Shown here piece by piece: positions 24,478 through 34,408 of a stretch of DNA of 64,000 nt (the first letter of the stretch is position 1; each line of letters opens with the position of its first letter). Under the pieces are notes generated by a model that ran no database searches, was not told where the DNA came from, and was given only the letters and a program-made list of their open reading frames with translations. The stretch is from an uncultured Eubacteriales bacterium (GTDB lineage: Bacteria > Bacillota > Clostridia > Christensenellales > Borkfalkiaceae), in the NCBI GenBank assembly GCA_900542935.1, contig UQPN01000008.1, positions 1-64,000 on the forward strand, read 5' to 3'. The translations under genes were made by a program, and so were the position numbers.

Positions 24478-25521
24478 ATGAATTACGAAGCGCAACGGGA
24501 AGAGAGAAATCGGAAAAGGAAAAAACGCAGAAAAATCGAAGCGTGCGTCGGCGTGATCGTCTTGTGCGGGCTGACGGCGTTCTCGTTTTTCGTGCCGCCC
24601 GCAACCTGGAAATATTATGTGAAAAAGCCGAAGATCGCAAAGCTTGCCGCAGGGGATTGCCGCGTGCATTTTCTTTCCGTGGGGCAGGGCGATTGTTCGG
24701 TGATCGAACTTCCCGACGGAAAAACGATGGTGATAGACGGCGGCGACGGCGCAAACGGGCATACGGCGTATATTCTGCGCTATTTGAACGCTCTGGGCGT
24801 TAAAAAGCCCGATTATCTGGTTGCCACGCATACGGACGGCGACCATACGGGCGGGCTGGCGGAAATGGTTTCCGTAAAAGGCGCGGGCGAAATTTTTATG
24901 CCGTACGTAACATACGACGGAGGAACGGCGTTTGACGAATTTCTGCTTGCGGCGAAAAAAGAAGAAATCCGGACGACGTTTTCGCGCCGCGGTATTTCGC
25001 TATCCTCGCACGATTCCGGATTGCCGTACGATTTGTGCTTTATCTCTCCTTTAAGCAAAGATACGCCGGGAAACGAATATGCTAAAGCCAACGGGAACAG
25101 CGTCGACGACGGCGCCGTGAACGATACTTCGGCGGTGATTTATCTGGATTATTTCGGCTCTACGGTGCTGTTTTGCGGCGACATTACGGCGGAAAAGGAG
25201 CGGGCGATTCTGCGCGAGGCGGAAGCGGGGCTGATCGCGTGCGACGGAAAAGAAATTACGCTTTGCGGCGTGGAAATTTTAAAGGCGGCGCATCACGGTT
25301 CGGCAAGCTCTTCGTGCGAGGAATTTATCCGTGCGCTTTCTGTGCGGGACGCCGTGGTTTCGGCGGGGATAAACAATGCGTATTCGCATCCGTCCACGGA
25401 AGTGCTCGGCCGCTTCGAACGGAACGGCGTAAACGTACACAGAACGGATTACGACGGCACCGTTACGATAACGTTGAAGCCGGACGGAACGTATACCGTA
25501 GATAATATACCGGCGGCATAG
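24478..25521 (+). CDS. ComEC-like secreted/membrane metallo-beta-lactamase-fold hydrolase
   Basis: A 347-residue protein with a very basic head (RKRKKRRKIE), one membrane segment at residues 22-40, then a metallo-beta-lactamase domain outside the membrane. It matches the C-terminal hydrolase domain of ComEC: VHFLSVGQGDCSVIELP, VIDGGDGAN, ATHTDGDHTGGL for metals, VLFCGDI, and LKAAHHGSASS. The multi-pass ComEC channel part is absent. Such single-domain forms are common in Clostridia and may be secreted nucleases; substrate unproven. It closes the yabP-to-hydrolase gene run. Confidence 0.85.
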   Translation: MNYEAQREERNRKRKKRRKIEACVGVIVLCGLTAFSFFVPPATWKYYVKKPKIAKLAAGDCRVHFLSVGQGDCSVIELPDGKTMVIDGGDGANGHTAYILRYLNALGVKKPDYLVATHTDGDHTGGLAEMVSVKGAGEIFMPYVTYDGGTAFDEFLLAAKKEEIRTTFSRRGISLSSHDSGLPYDLCFISPLSKDTPGNEYAKANGNSVDDGAVNDTSAVIYLDYFGSTVLFCGDITAEKERAILREAEAGLIACDGKEITLCGVEILKAAHHGSASSSCEEFIRALSVRDAVVSAGINNAYSHPSTEVLGRFERNGVNVHRTDYDGTVTITLKPDGTYTVDNIPAA

Positions 25522-25584
25522 GGCGCAAAGAAAACTGCATCCGAGCGCCGGGCGCAACGGAGAAAATCGCATAGGACCGGCATA

Positions 25585-25653
25585 TATACGCAGCGCCCGA
25601 ATAATAAATCCGGGAGCGTTATACGCAGCGCCTGAATGGTAATTCAGGCGTGT
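25585..25653 (+). repeat. Two tandem hairpin units before hydCBA
   Basis: Two adjacent units of about 35 bases share TATACGCAGCGCC then YGAAT. Each can fold (CCCG/CGGG in the first; CGCCTGAAT/ATTCAGGCG in the second), with changes on both sides of the stem. The second is the terminator listed next. Confidence 0.5.
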
Positions 25654-25658
25654 TTTTA
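25629..25658 (+). terminator. Terminator after the ComEC-like gene
   Basis: A perfect 9-bp stem (CGCCTGAAT with ATTCAGGCG), GGTA loop, then TGTTTTTATT. Confidence 0.85.
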
Positions 25659-25703
25659 TTATACATGAAAAACGTTTTTTTGTATACTGTGCGTCGTTAT
25701 ATA

Positions 25704-25721
25704 GGTTAGCTTTTGCTAACC
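25704..25721. promoter_or_regulatory. Palindrome upstream of the hydCBA promoter
   Basis: GGTTAGC, loop TTTT, GCTAACC: a perfect 7-bp inverted repeat about 85 bases before the -35 box. It may be an operator or an RNA hairpin. The half-site spacing does not fit the Rex consensus. Confidence 0.35.
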
Positions 25722-25806
25722 GTTTATAAAATTCCGTAACAAGAATATTTTTGCGAAAAATAACAGGGAAAACAAAATTTTCCGCGGCTTTTTTCCGTTA
25801 TTTTTG

Positions 25807-25835
25807 TTGACAGTTGCTGTTTGATAGGATATAAT
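25807..25835 (+). promoter_or_regulatory. Consensus promoter of hydCBA
   Basis: TTGACA, 17 nt, TATAAT. It is about 180 bases before hydC, so the mRNA has a leader of about 170 nt; the rest of the 492-base gap holds the hairpins listed and no gene. Confidence 0.85.
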
Positions 25836-26013
25836 AAATATATCGGTTTTTATATAGGAATATATAGAAAAACATATATGAATGGTGGGTTATTTATCCG
25901 TAGAGAAAGAAACGGTGAAAAAGCCCTTAACGCAGTTATGATTGTTTCCACGGTTTTCTATCGCGGAACTATGATAAAAACATATTATAATTACTTATGT
26001 AAGGAGGCTAAAA

Positions 26014-26502
26014 ATGGCTCATTTAAGCGAAGCGGCTGTTGCGAAGATCAATGAAATCTGCGACAGATACGCCGATGAAAGAACGCCGCTGATGATGATT
26101 TTAAGCGACGTTCAGAAAGAATACGGGTATATTCCCCTGGAGGTGCAGGAACTGGTTTCCGAACGTACGGGAATTTCCGTGGCGGAAATTTACGGCGTGG
26201 TAACGTTTTATTCGTTCTTCTCGCTGAATCCGAAAGGGAAATACGTCATCGGCTGCTGTTTAGGCACAGCGTGCTACGTGAAAGGGGCGCAGCAGGTAAT
26301 CGATAAATTTTCGGAAATTCTGGGCATCAAACCCGGAGAAACCACGAAAGACGGACTGTTTACGCTGGACGCTCTGCGCTGTATCGGCGCGTGCGGCATC
26401 GCGCCCGCCGTTTCCATCAACGGAAAGGTGTACCCGAAGCTTTCGGTAAACGCCGTTCCCGCCGTTATCGAAGAATATAAAAACGCGGAGGCGAACGTAT
26501 GA
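26014..26502 (+). CDS. hydC: [FeFe] hydrogenase subunit HydC (NuoE-like)
   Basis: A 162-residue NuoE-like subunit of a trimeric NAD(H)-linked [FeFe] hydrogenase. It has an N-terminal helical part (LMMILSDVQKEYGYIP) and a thioredoxin-like [2Fe-2S] domain with the four ligands in CCLGTACY and CIGACG. AAGGAGG precedes the ATG. It overlaps hydB by 4 bases. In electron-bifurcating enzymes HydC passes electrons between the NuoF-like flavin subunit and other clusters. Confidence 0.93.
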   Translation: MAHLSEAAVAKINEICDRYADERTPLMMILSDVQKEYGYIPLEVQELVSERTGISVAEIYGVVTFYSFFSLNPKGKYVIGCCLGTACYVKGAQQVIDKFSEILGIKPGETTKDGLFTLDALRCIGACGIAPAVSINGKVYPKLSVNAVPAVIEEYKNAEANV

Positions 26503-28382
26503 TTAAGAATTTCGAAGAACTGAACGCTACAAGCGAAAACTGCTCGGCGTGCCTGAACGCCAAATTTTCCGGCTCGGACGGCAAGCGCCACGTGGTGCTT
26601 TGCGGCGGTACGGGCTGCCTTTCCTCTCATTCGCACGAAATCAAGGAAGAGTTTGAAAAGCTGATTGCGGAAAGAGGTCTTTCCGATAAAGTAACGGTGA
26701 ATCAGGTGGGATGTTTCGGGTTCTGCTCGCAGGGGCCTTTCGTGAAAATTTATCCCGAGGACACGTTATACCGCATGGTGAAAATCGCCGACGTTACGGA
26801 GATCGTGGAAACCGATCTGATCGGCGGCGATATTGTGGAACGCCTTCTGTACGTAGACCCCGCCACGAAAGAAAAAGTTACGAAACAGGACGAAATCAAC
26901 TTCTATAAAAAACAGGTGCGCGTGGCGCTGCACGGTTGCGGCAGCATCGATCCGGAAAACTTTAAAGAAGCCCTCGGCGCGGGCGCGTTCAAGGGCTTGG
27001 CGAAAGCGTTGCAGATGCCCCGTCAGGACGTTATCAACGAAGTGCTTGCTTCAGGGCTTCGCGGGCGCGGGGGCGGCGGCTTCCCCACGGGAAGAAAATG
27101 GCAGTTTGCCTATAATCAGCCGGACGGCGAAAAGTACGTTGTGTGCAACGGCGACGAGGGCGACCCCGGCGCGTTTATGGACCGTTCCATTCTGGAAGGC
27201 AACCCGCTTGCCGTAATCGAAGGGATGATGATTGCGGGCTATGCGATCGGCGCGCAGAACGGTTATTTTTACGTTCGTGCGGAATATCCCATTGCGGTAA
27301 ACCGTTTAAAAATCGCCATAAAAGAAGCGGAGGAAGCCGGGCTTATCGGCGATAATATTCTCGGTACGGATTTTTGCTTCCGCGTACATATCCGCCTCGG
27401 CGCGGGCGCGTTTGTCTGCGGCGAAGAAACGGCGCTTTTAAATTCCATCGAAGGACAGCGCGGCATGCCGCGTCCCCGTCCTCCGTTCCCCGCGGTAAAG
27501 GGGTTATGGGAGAAACCCTCGATTATCAATAACGTGGAAACGCTTGCCTGCGTTCCGTTTATTTTGCGCGAAGGCGCGGCGAAATTCGCTTCTCACGGCA
27601 CCGACCGTTCGAAGGGAACGAAAGTATTCGCGCTCGGCGGAAAAATCAATAACGTGGGGCTTGTGGAAGTGCCGATGGGCACAACTTTGCGCGAACTGAT
27701 TTACGATATCGGCGGCGGTATTCCGAACGGCAAGAAATTCAAGGCGATTCAGACGGGCGGGCCTTCGGGCGGCTGCCTTACCGAAGCCGACCTCGACGCG
27801 CAGATCGATTACGACAACCTGATTGCGAAAGGTTCGATGATGGGTTCGGGCGGCGCGATCGTCATGGACGAGGACAACTGCATGGTGGACGTTGCGAAGT
27901 TCTATATGGAATTCATCTGCGACGAATCGTGCGGCAAATGCACGCCCTGCCGTATCGGCACCAAGCGCATGCTGGAACTTTTAACGAAAATAACCGACGG
28001 CAAGGCGACGATGGACGATCTCGACGCGCTGGAAGATCTGGCGCATAACGTAAAAAACAACTCGCTTTGCGGGCTGGGGCAGACGGCGCCTAACCCCGTG
28101 CTTTCCACGCTTTCCAGATTCCGCGACGAATACGTTGCGCACATCGTTGAAAAGAAATGCCCCGCGCACGTCTGCAAGCACCTGATGAAATACGAGGTGA
28201 TTAAAGATAAATGCTTCGGCTGCGGTCTTTGCGAAAGACAATGCCCCGTGGGAGCCATCTCCAGAACCGATTACGTGGCGCCCGGCAAGAAACTGCCCGC
28301 GCGTATCGTGGATCAGGAAAAGTGCATCAAGTGCGGCATGTGCATCGCTTCCTGCAAATTCAAAGCGATCGAGAAGAAATAA
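26499..28382 (+). CDS. hydB: [FeFe] hydrogenase flavin subunit HydB (NuoF-like)
   Basis: A 627-residue subunit that binds NAD(H) and FMN. Order: an N-terminal thioredoxin-like [2Fe-2S] domain (CGGTGC, GCFGFC), the NuoF core with GRGGGGFPTGRKW and NGDEGDPGAF for FMN/NADH, the [4Fe-4S] motif ESCGKCTPCRIGT, and a C-terminal two-cluster ferredoxin (CFGCGLCERQCP, CIKCGMCIASC). This architecture is that of HydB/HndC in bifurcating hydrogenases, which couple NADH and reduced ferredoxin to H2. Middle gene of the operon. Confidence 0.95.
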   Translation: MIKNFEELNATSENCSACLNAKFSGSDGKRHVVLCGGTGCLSSHSHEIKEEFEKLIAERGLSDKVTVNQVGCFGFCSQGPFVKIYPEDTLYRMVKIADVTEIVETDLIGGDIVERLLYVDPATKEKVTKQDEINFYKKQVRVALHGCGSIDPENFKEALGAGAFKGLAKALQMPRQDVINEVLASGLRGRGGGGFPTGRKWQFAYNQPDGEKYVVCNGDEGDPGAFMDRSILEGNPLAVIEGMMIAGYAIGAQNGYFYVRAEYPIAVNRLKIAIKEAEEAGLIGDNILGTDFCFRVHIRLGAGAFVCGEETALLNSIEGQRGMPRPRPPFPAVKGLWEKPSIINNVETLACVPFILREGAAKFASHGTDRSKGTKVFALGGKINNVGLVEVPMGTTLRELIYDIGGGIPNGKKFKAIQTGGPSGGCLTEADLDAQIDYDNLIAKGSMMGSGGAIVMDEDNCMVDVAKFYMEFICDESCGKCTPCRIGTKRMLELLTKITDGKATMDDLDALEDLAHNVKNNSLCGLGQTAPNPVLSTLSRFRDEYVAHIVEKKCPAHVCKHLMKYEVIKDKCFGCGLCERQCPVGAISRTDYVAPGKKLPARIVDQEKCIKCGMCIASCKFKAIEKK

Positions 28383-28397
28383 GGGGAGGAAAGAAAA

Positions 28398-30161
28398 ATG
28401 TCGAAAATCAATATTAAAATCGAGGGAATGCCCTATCAGGTGGAAGAGGGGCTGACGATACTCGAAGCGGCAAGAGAGTGCGGCTATGAAATTCCGTCCC
28501 TTTGCACGTTCAATCACGGCGAATGTTCGCGCGGGTCGTGCCGCGTGTGCCTTGTGGAAGCGACGGGCGCGAGAGGACTTGTGGCTTCGTGCGTGTACCC
28601 TGTGGCGGAGGGCATGGAAATTACGATTTCTTCCCCCAAAGCCGTGGAAGCGCGCAGAACTTCGGTGGAACTGCTGCTTTCCAACCACAATCGCGATTGT
28701 CAGGAATGCGATAAAAACGAGAAGTGCGAACTGTTGCACGTAGCGCGGCTGACGGGCGCGCGCGACAATGCGTATACGGGCGCGAAAACGGAAACGACGG
28801 TGGATAAACTTACGCCTTCGATCAAGCGCGATACTTCGAAATGCGTGCTTTGCGGCAGATGTATCGAACGTTGCAAAAACGCGCACGGACTTTCCGTTCT
28901 GGGCTTTGAAAAGCGCGGATTCAAAACGATTGTTGCGCCGGCGGAAAATCGTTCGTTCAAAGATTCGCCGTGTATTCTGTGCGGGCAATGCGTAAGCGTG
29001 TGCCCCACGGGCGCGTTGATGGAAGTTTCGGAAATCGATAAGGTGGACGAAGCGATGAAAGCTGGCAAGTACGTGGTGGTGCAGACGGCGCCTGCGGTGC
29101 GCGCGGCGCTCGGCGAAGAATTCGGCATGCCCGTAGGCACGCTGGTTACGGGTAAAATGGTGGCGGCGCTTAGGCGGCTCGGCTTTAAAAAAGTGTTCGA
29201 TACCAACTTTGCCGCCGACCTTACGATTATGGAAGAGGCTACCGAGCTTCTGCATCGCATGAAAACGGGCGGCACGCTGCCGATGATTACTTCCTGTTCG
29301 CCGGGGTGGGTGAATTACTGCGAATATTATTACGGCGATTTATTGCCGCACCTCTCTTCGTGCAAATCTCCGCACGAAATGTTCGGCGCGATTCTGAAGA
29401 GCTATTATTGCGAAAAGACGGGCATCGATCCCCGCGATATGTTTGTGGTTTCGATTATGCCCTGCACGGCGAAGAAGTACGAAAAAGAACGCCCGCAGCT
29501 GCAGAAAGACGGCGTCAAAGACGTGGACGCGGTGCTTACGACGCGCGAACTCGGAAAACTTATCAAGCGTTCCGGGATTCGTTTCGATAAGCTGCCCGAA
29601 GAACAATTCGATAACGACATCGTGGGCGAATACACCGGCGCGGGCGTAATTTTCGGCGTAACGGGCGGCGTAATGGAAGCGGCGTTGCGTACGGCGATTT
29701 ATACGGTTACGGGCAAGGAACCCGAAAAGGCGGAGCTTACCGAAGTGCGCGGCTTCAAAGGCGTGCGCGAGGCTGCATACGATTTGAACGGTACAAAGGT
29801 GAAAATTGCCGTGGCGCACGGCATGAAGAACGCAAAAGTACTGCTTGACGACATCCGCGCGGGAAAGAGCGAATATCAGTTCATCGAAATTATGGGTTGC
29901 CCCGGCGGGTGCATCGCGGGCGGCGGACAGCCGTATGTGCGCCCTTGCTTCCTGCCGAACGAGGGTACCGATATTCTGGATACGTATAAGGAAAAACGGG
30001 CGGCGGCGCTGTATAAAGAGGACGAAAGCAAAACGTACCGTTTTTCGCATCGGAATCCGCAGATTATCGAATTGTATAAGGAGTACCTCGGCGAGCCGAA
30101 TTCGCATAAGGCGCACGAGTTGCTTCACACGACTTACGAGGCGAAAGAAAGATTCAATTAA
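28398..30161 (+). CDS. hydA: [FeFe] hydrogenase catalytic subunit HydA (group A3 type)
   Basis: A 587-residue catalytic subunit. N-terminal [2Fe-2S] (CTFNHGEC to SCVYP), His-Cys3 [4Fe-4S] (NHNRDCQEC...C), and a two-cluster ferredoxin (CVLCGRCIERC, CILCGQCVSVC) lead to the H-cluster domain: TSCSPGW at 298-304, MPCTAKK with Cys356, and MGCPGGC with Cys501 and Cys505, then the small subunit-like C-terminus. L1 has Ser after the first Cys instead of Cys, a variant seen in this group. With HydB and HydC it predicts a soluble bifurcating hydrogenase. Maturases HydEFG are not in the window. Confidence 0.96.
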   Translation: MSKINIKIEGMPYQVEEGLTILEAARECGYEIPSLCTFNHGECSRGSCRVCLVEATGARGLVASCVYPVAEGMEITISSPKAVEARRTSVELLLSNHNRDCQECDKNEKCELLHVARLTGARDNAYTGAKTETTVDKLTPSIKRDTSKCVLCGRCIERCKNAHGLSVLGFEKRGFKTIVAPAENRSFKDSPCILCGQCVSVCPTGALMEVSEIDKVDEAMKAGKYVVVQTAPAVRAALGEEFGMPVGTLVTGKMVAALRRLGFKKVFDTNFAADLTIMEEATELLHRMKTGGTLPMITSCSPGWVNYCEYYYGDLLPHLSSCKSPHEMFGAILKSYYCEKTGIDPRDMFVVSIMPCTAKKYEKERPQLQKDGVKDVDAVLTTRELGKLIKRSGIRFDKLPEEQFDNDIVGEYTGAGVIFGVTGGVMEAALRTAIYTVTGKEPEKAELTEVRGFKGVREAAYDLNGTKVKIAVAHGMKNAKVLLDDIRAGKSEYQFIEIMGCPGGCIAGGGQPYVRPCFLPNEGTDILDTYKEKRAAALYKEDESKTYRFSHRNPQIIELYKEYLGEPNSHKAHELLHTTYEAKERFN

Positions 30162-30218
30162 GCCGTTCGGTTGTGTAAAACAGGATAAAATGCGACAAAA
30201 TCAAGGAAACTAAATCGG

Positions 30219-30246
30219 AGCCGTCGGAGATATCCGGCGGCTTTTT
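30219..30246 (+). terminator. Terminator of hydCBA
   Basis: A 10-bp stem with one wobble (AGCCGTCGGA with TCCGGCGGCT), GATA loop, then TTTTT, 58 bases after hydA. The rest of the 325-base gap holds only the next promoter. Confidence 0.88.
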
Positions 30247-30383
30247 CGCATGAAAAAACAGGACGTCGCGCGGACGGGAAAGGCGATAATCGCGGCGCGT
30301 AACGGAAGAATTTAGATAAGAGAAGCGGCACGATTCGGCGCTGTACGAAAAACCCGCGGCGGAATCGGAACAACGAACAAAAA

Positions 30384-30401
30384 CACAATTTTACAGAACA
30401 T
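30384..30401 (+). promoter_or_regulatory. Conserved upstream box, copy 1
   Basis: An 18-nt box, CACAATTTTACAGAACAT, 7 nt before the -35 hexamer of the GH-D-like gene. It matches 16 of 18 positions with 32930-32947 at identical distance from another promoter. Probable shared activator or repressor site. Confidence 0.6.
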
Positions 30402-30408
30402 TTCTCTA

Positions 30409-30437
30409 TTGAAAAAAAGAAAGAGGCATGATATAAT
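30409..30437 (+). promoter_or_regulatory. Promoter of the GH-D-like gene
   Basis: TTGAAA, 17 nt, TATAAT, 50 bases before the start codon. Confidence 0.8.
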
Positions 30438-30486
30438 AAGTATTATCAGGAAAAATTTCTGAAAGAATAACGCAACGGAGAAACCG

Positions 30487-32898
30487 ATGAACGAGCAGGA
30501 ACGGAATCAAAACGGATACAACGGTGAAATTACGGAAGAATCGCCTTCCCGCAGCGAATATTTTTCGTGGATCAACAATACGAACGAAGGATCCACAGAG
30601 GCGCAGACGCTGGCGAATCTTGCCTTTTTTGCCGAACTGAATAAAAAGTACGGCATGCGGCTGGATATTTACGCGTGGGACGCGGGAAATCTTGACGGCG
30701 CGGGCGAAGGTTACGGCAATCCGGACGGAGAAAAATTGCGTGCGCAATATCCCCGCGGCTATGCGCCGATAGCGGAATATGCGGCGGCATGCGGCACGCG
30801 GCTGGGCGTCTGGGGCGGCGCCGACGGCTACGGAGATACGGAGGAAGAGGCGGAAAAACGGAGAAATATTCTTGTTTCGTTGTGCCGCGATTATCGGTTC
30901 GGTTTGTTTAAATTCGATACGGTGTGCGGGGTACTGCGCGAAAATAAAAAGGAAGAATTTGCAAGGACGATGCGGGAATGCAGAAAGTATTCGCCCGATC
31001 TGATTCTTCTGAATCATCGGAACGATCTGGGAAAATATCAGTCGTACGCCACCACGTTTTTGTGGGAGGGGCTGGAAACGTATACCGACGTGCATTGTTT
31101 CAACCGCAAAACGGCGCCGCATAACCGCGCGTACATTTTCTTCCGCGGGCATACGCCGCAGCTGAAACGGCTTACGGAAGATCACGGCGTTTGTATTTCT
31201 TCTTCGGTGGATTATTTCGAGGACGATCTGATTTATCAGGCGTTTAACAGATGCCTGATTCTTGCGCCGGAAATTTACGGAAATCCTTGGCTTCTGCGCG
31301 ACGACGAATATGCGATTATGGCGCGGATTTTCAATTTACACAGGAAATACCGCGACATTCTGACGCACGGCATGCTTCCGAAAACAGATCTCGGCGATAA
31401 CGCGGTGCTTCGCGGCGACGACAAGCGGCGGTTTCTTGCCACGGGCAACGGCAGCTGGAACATTCGAAAAATTTCTGTGCCGCTTAACGAAAGCGTGGGA
31501 CTTGCGCAGTGCGGAAAAGTGTGCGTGATTCAAAGATTTCCCACGGAAAAAACAATCGGCTGTTTTGCTTACGGCGAAACGGCGGAAATTTCTCTGGCGC
31601 CGTTCCGGGCGGCTCTGATAGAAATTTGCGCCGCGGAAATTGCGGGCGAGGCGATTATCGGCGCGGAATACGAAGTGTTGCACGAGGACGAATCCGGCAG
31701 GGCGGATAAAGCGAAATTGCTTTGCGGCAACGGAACCGAAAAAAACGAGGACGAAGTTTATCTGGTAAATTTTTCGACGGGCGCGAAAACCCGACTGCAA
31801 ATTCCCGGCGGACGTTTAGCCGATCATCGCGAACGCGTGCCGCAAAAAATCGGCGCGCTGCACGCCGCTCCCGTGCCGGCGGATAGCGAATATCTGTACG
31901 AAACGGCATGTTTTGCGGCGGACAACGAATCGATGGAACGGCGGAGTTTGCTGCGTTCGGGCAAGACGGCGATGGATTCCGTGAAAAAAGCGCGGGAGTT
32001 TTTCTTTTCGCAGAAGTCGTATCGTCTGCGCGGCGTCGATACGTCGATTCCGTTCGACGGAAACGAAAACACGTGTTTCGACGTGAAGTCGCGTTCGTAT
32101 ATCAACCACGACGGCAGGACGGGCTTCCGCGTGGAGGGCGGCTGCCTGCGCGTGGATTTCGGGGCGGAATATGCGGCGGACAGGCTGGAAATAGAATATT
32201 TCGACGCGGACAAAAAGGACGGAATGTTTTTTGAACAGATTCCGCAGGACGGAGAAGTTTCCGCCGATTTGCGCAAATGGAGCGCCGCAACGTTAAAAAA
32301 AATAGCGACGGTGCGCCCGGAAAGAAACGAATTTTTATATTTTTACAGCGATACGCCCGGTACGGCGGAGGGAAAAAGAAAACGAGCCGTTTATACGGTT
32401 GCCGCGGATGAGGGAAAAATCCGATATTTCCGCACGCCGTGCCCCGTGGACAGAATTTATTCGATTCGGCTGTTTTCGGGAAGCGAAGAAATCTCATTGA
32501 AACAGGCGAAACTTACGAATCTGTTTGCGGCGTATGCGAAAAAGCGGCCGAAAGCTTATGCGGAGAGGACGATTACGTTGAAAGATCTGCCCGAATATCC
32601 GTATCTCGCCGTGGCTTTGGAAGGGAAAACAGGCGAGGAAAACGTGGTTTGTCTGGCGGAAATCGGCGGTAAAACATACGGATTTCCTTTCCGCGCTCCA
32701 GCGTATCCTTCCAACTCGTTCGAATATCCCGTGCATCCGACGGACGGAAATTATACTTTCTTTCTGCCGCTGAAAAAAGAATGGGAGGGGCGGGAAATTA
32801 CTCTGAAAGCGCTGTTTGCGGCAGATCGTGTGCCGACGGACGTGTATCTTTGCGACGGACATCAAGAGAGAAAAGGGTTGGAAATCTCGCTCCGTTGA
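30487..32898 (+). CDS. Cytoplasmic GH-D clan-like (alpha-galactosidase-like) protein
   Basis: An 803-residue protein without signal peptide. The first 330 residues resemble the TIM barrel of GH27/GH36/GH31-type enzymes: WDAGNLDGAGEGYG, RLGVWGGADGYGD, then FKFD with Asp144 in the usual nucleophile position, LLNHRND and TYTDVH with Asp201. The N-terminal beta sandwich normal in GH36 is missing and the ribosome binding site (ACGGAG) supports the start, so it is not a truncation artefact. The C-terminal 400 residues are beta-rich and include a galactose-binding-like segment (LRVDFGAEYAADRLEIEYFD). Substrate unknown; alpha-galactosides are a guess. Confidence 0.65.
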   Translation: MNEQERNQNGYNGEITEESPSRSEYFSWINNTNEGSTEAQTLANLAFFAELNKKYGMRLDIYAWDAGNLDGAGEGYGNPDGEKLRAQYPRGYAPIAEYAAACGTRLGVWGGADGYGDTEEEAEKRRNILVSLCRDYRFGLFKFDTVCGVLRENKKEEFARTMRECRKYSPDLILLNHRNDLGKYQSYATTFLWEGLETYTDVHCFNRKTAPHNRAYIFFRGHTPQLKRLTEDHGVCISSSVDYFEDDLIYQAFNRCLILAPEIYGNPWLLRDDEYAIMARIFNLHRKYRDILTHGMLPKTDLGDNAVLRGDDKRRFLATGNGSWNIRKISVPLNESVGLAQCGKVCVIQRFPTEKTIGCFAYGETAEISLAPFRAALIEICAAEIAGEAIIGAEYEVLHEDESGRADKAKLLCGNGTEKNEDEVYLVNFSTGAKTRLQIPGGRLADHRERVPQKIGALHAAPVPADSEYLYETACFAADNESMERRSLLRSGKTAMDSVKKAREFFFSQKSYRLRGVDTSIPFDGNENTCFDVKSRSYINHDGRTGFRVEGGCLRVDFGAEYAADRLEIEYFDADKKDGMFFEQIPQDGEVSADLRKWSAATLKKIATVRPERNEFLYFYSDTPGTAEGKRKRAVYTVAADEGKIRYFRTPCPVDRIYSIRLFSGSEEISLKQAKLTNLFAAYAKKRPKAYAERTITLKDLPEYPYLAVALEGKTGEENVVCLAEIGGKTYGFPFRAPAYPSNSFEYPVHPTDGNYTFFLPLKKEWEGREITLKALFAADRVPTDVYLCDGHQERKGLEISLR

Positions 32899-32929
32899 AT
32901 CTCGGTTTTACCGCGAAAAAGAACAAATG

Positions 32930-32947
32930 CACAATATTATAGAACAT
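32930..32947 (+). promoter_or_regulatory. Conserved upstream box, copy 2
   Basis: CACAATATTATAGAACAT, again exactly 7 nt before a TTGAAA -35 box. It partly overlaps an inverted repeat AGAAC-5 nt-GTTCT (32941-32955). Confidence 0.6.
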
Positions 32948-32954
32948 AACGTTC

Positions 32955-32983
32955 TTGAAATCAGCGCTTTTGTGTGTTATAAT
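32955..32983 (+). promoter_or_regulatory. Promoter of the locus A operon
   Basis: TTGAAA, 17 nt, TATAAT, about 115 bases before the oxidoreductase gene. Identical layout to the promoter at 30409. Confidence 0.85.
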
Positions 32984-33099
32984 GTTTAGCGAAATGAGGA
33001 AAAGGGCGGAAAGCGTTAGGTAAGCCCGGAAGCGAAAAATCTTTCGTTTCAATCAAAATACATAAATCAGAACGATTTATTAAGGAAGCAAAAAGAAAA

Positions 33100-34386
<1,287 letters not shown>

Positions 34387-34408
34387 ATTTGAGAAACGGA
34401 GGAATAAG

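Noticed and set aside
25704..25721. Rex operator for the hydrogenase
   Set aside because: The GTTA and TAAC half-sites are separated by 8 bases instead of the 6 expected for the Rex site, so I list it only as an unassigned palindrome.
25821..26054. A 77-codon open frame before hydC
   Set aside because: It begins inside the -10 region of a consensus promoter, lacks a ribosome binding site and overlaps the start of hydC. It is leader sequence.
28398..30161. Defective hydrogenase because L1 reads TSCSPGW
   Set aside because: Ser at this position is an accepted variant in this family, and all other H-cluster cysteines are present.
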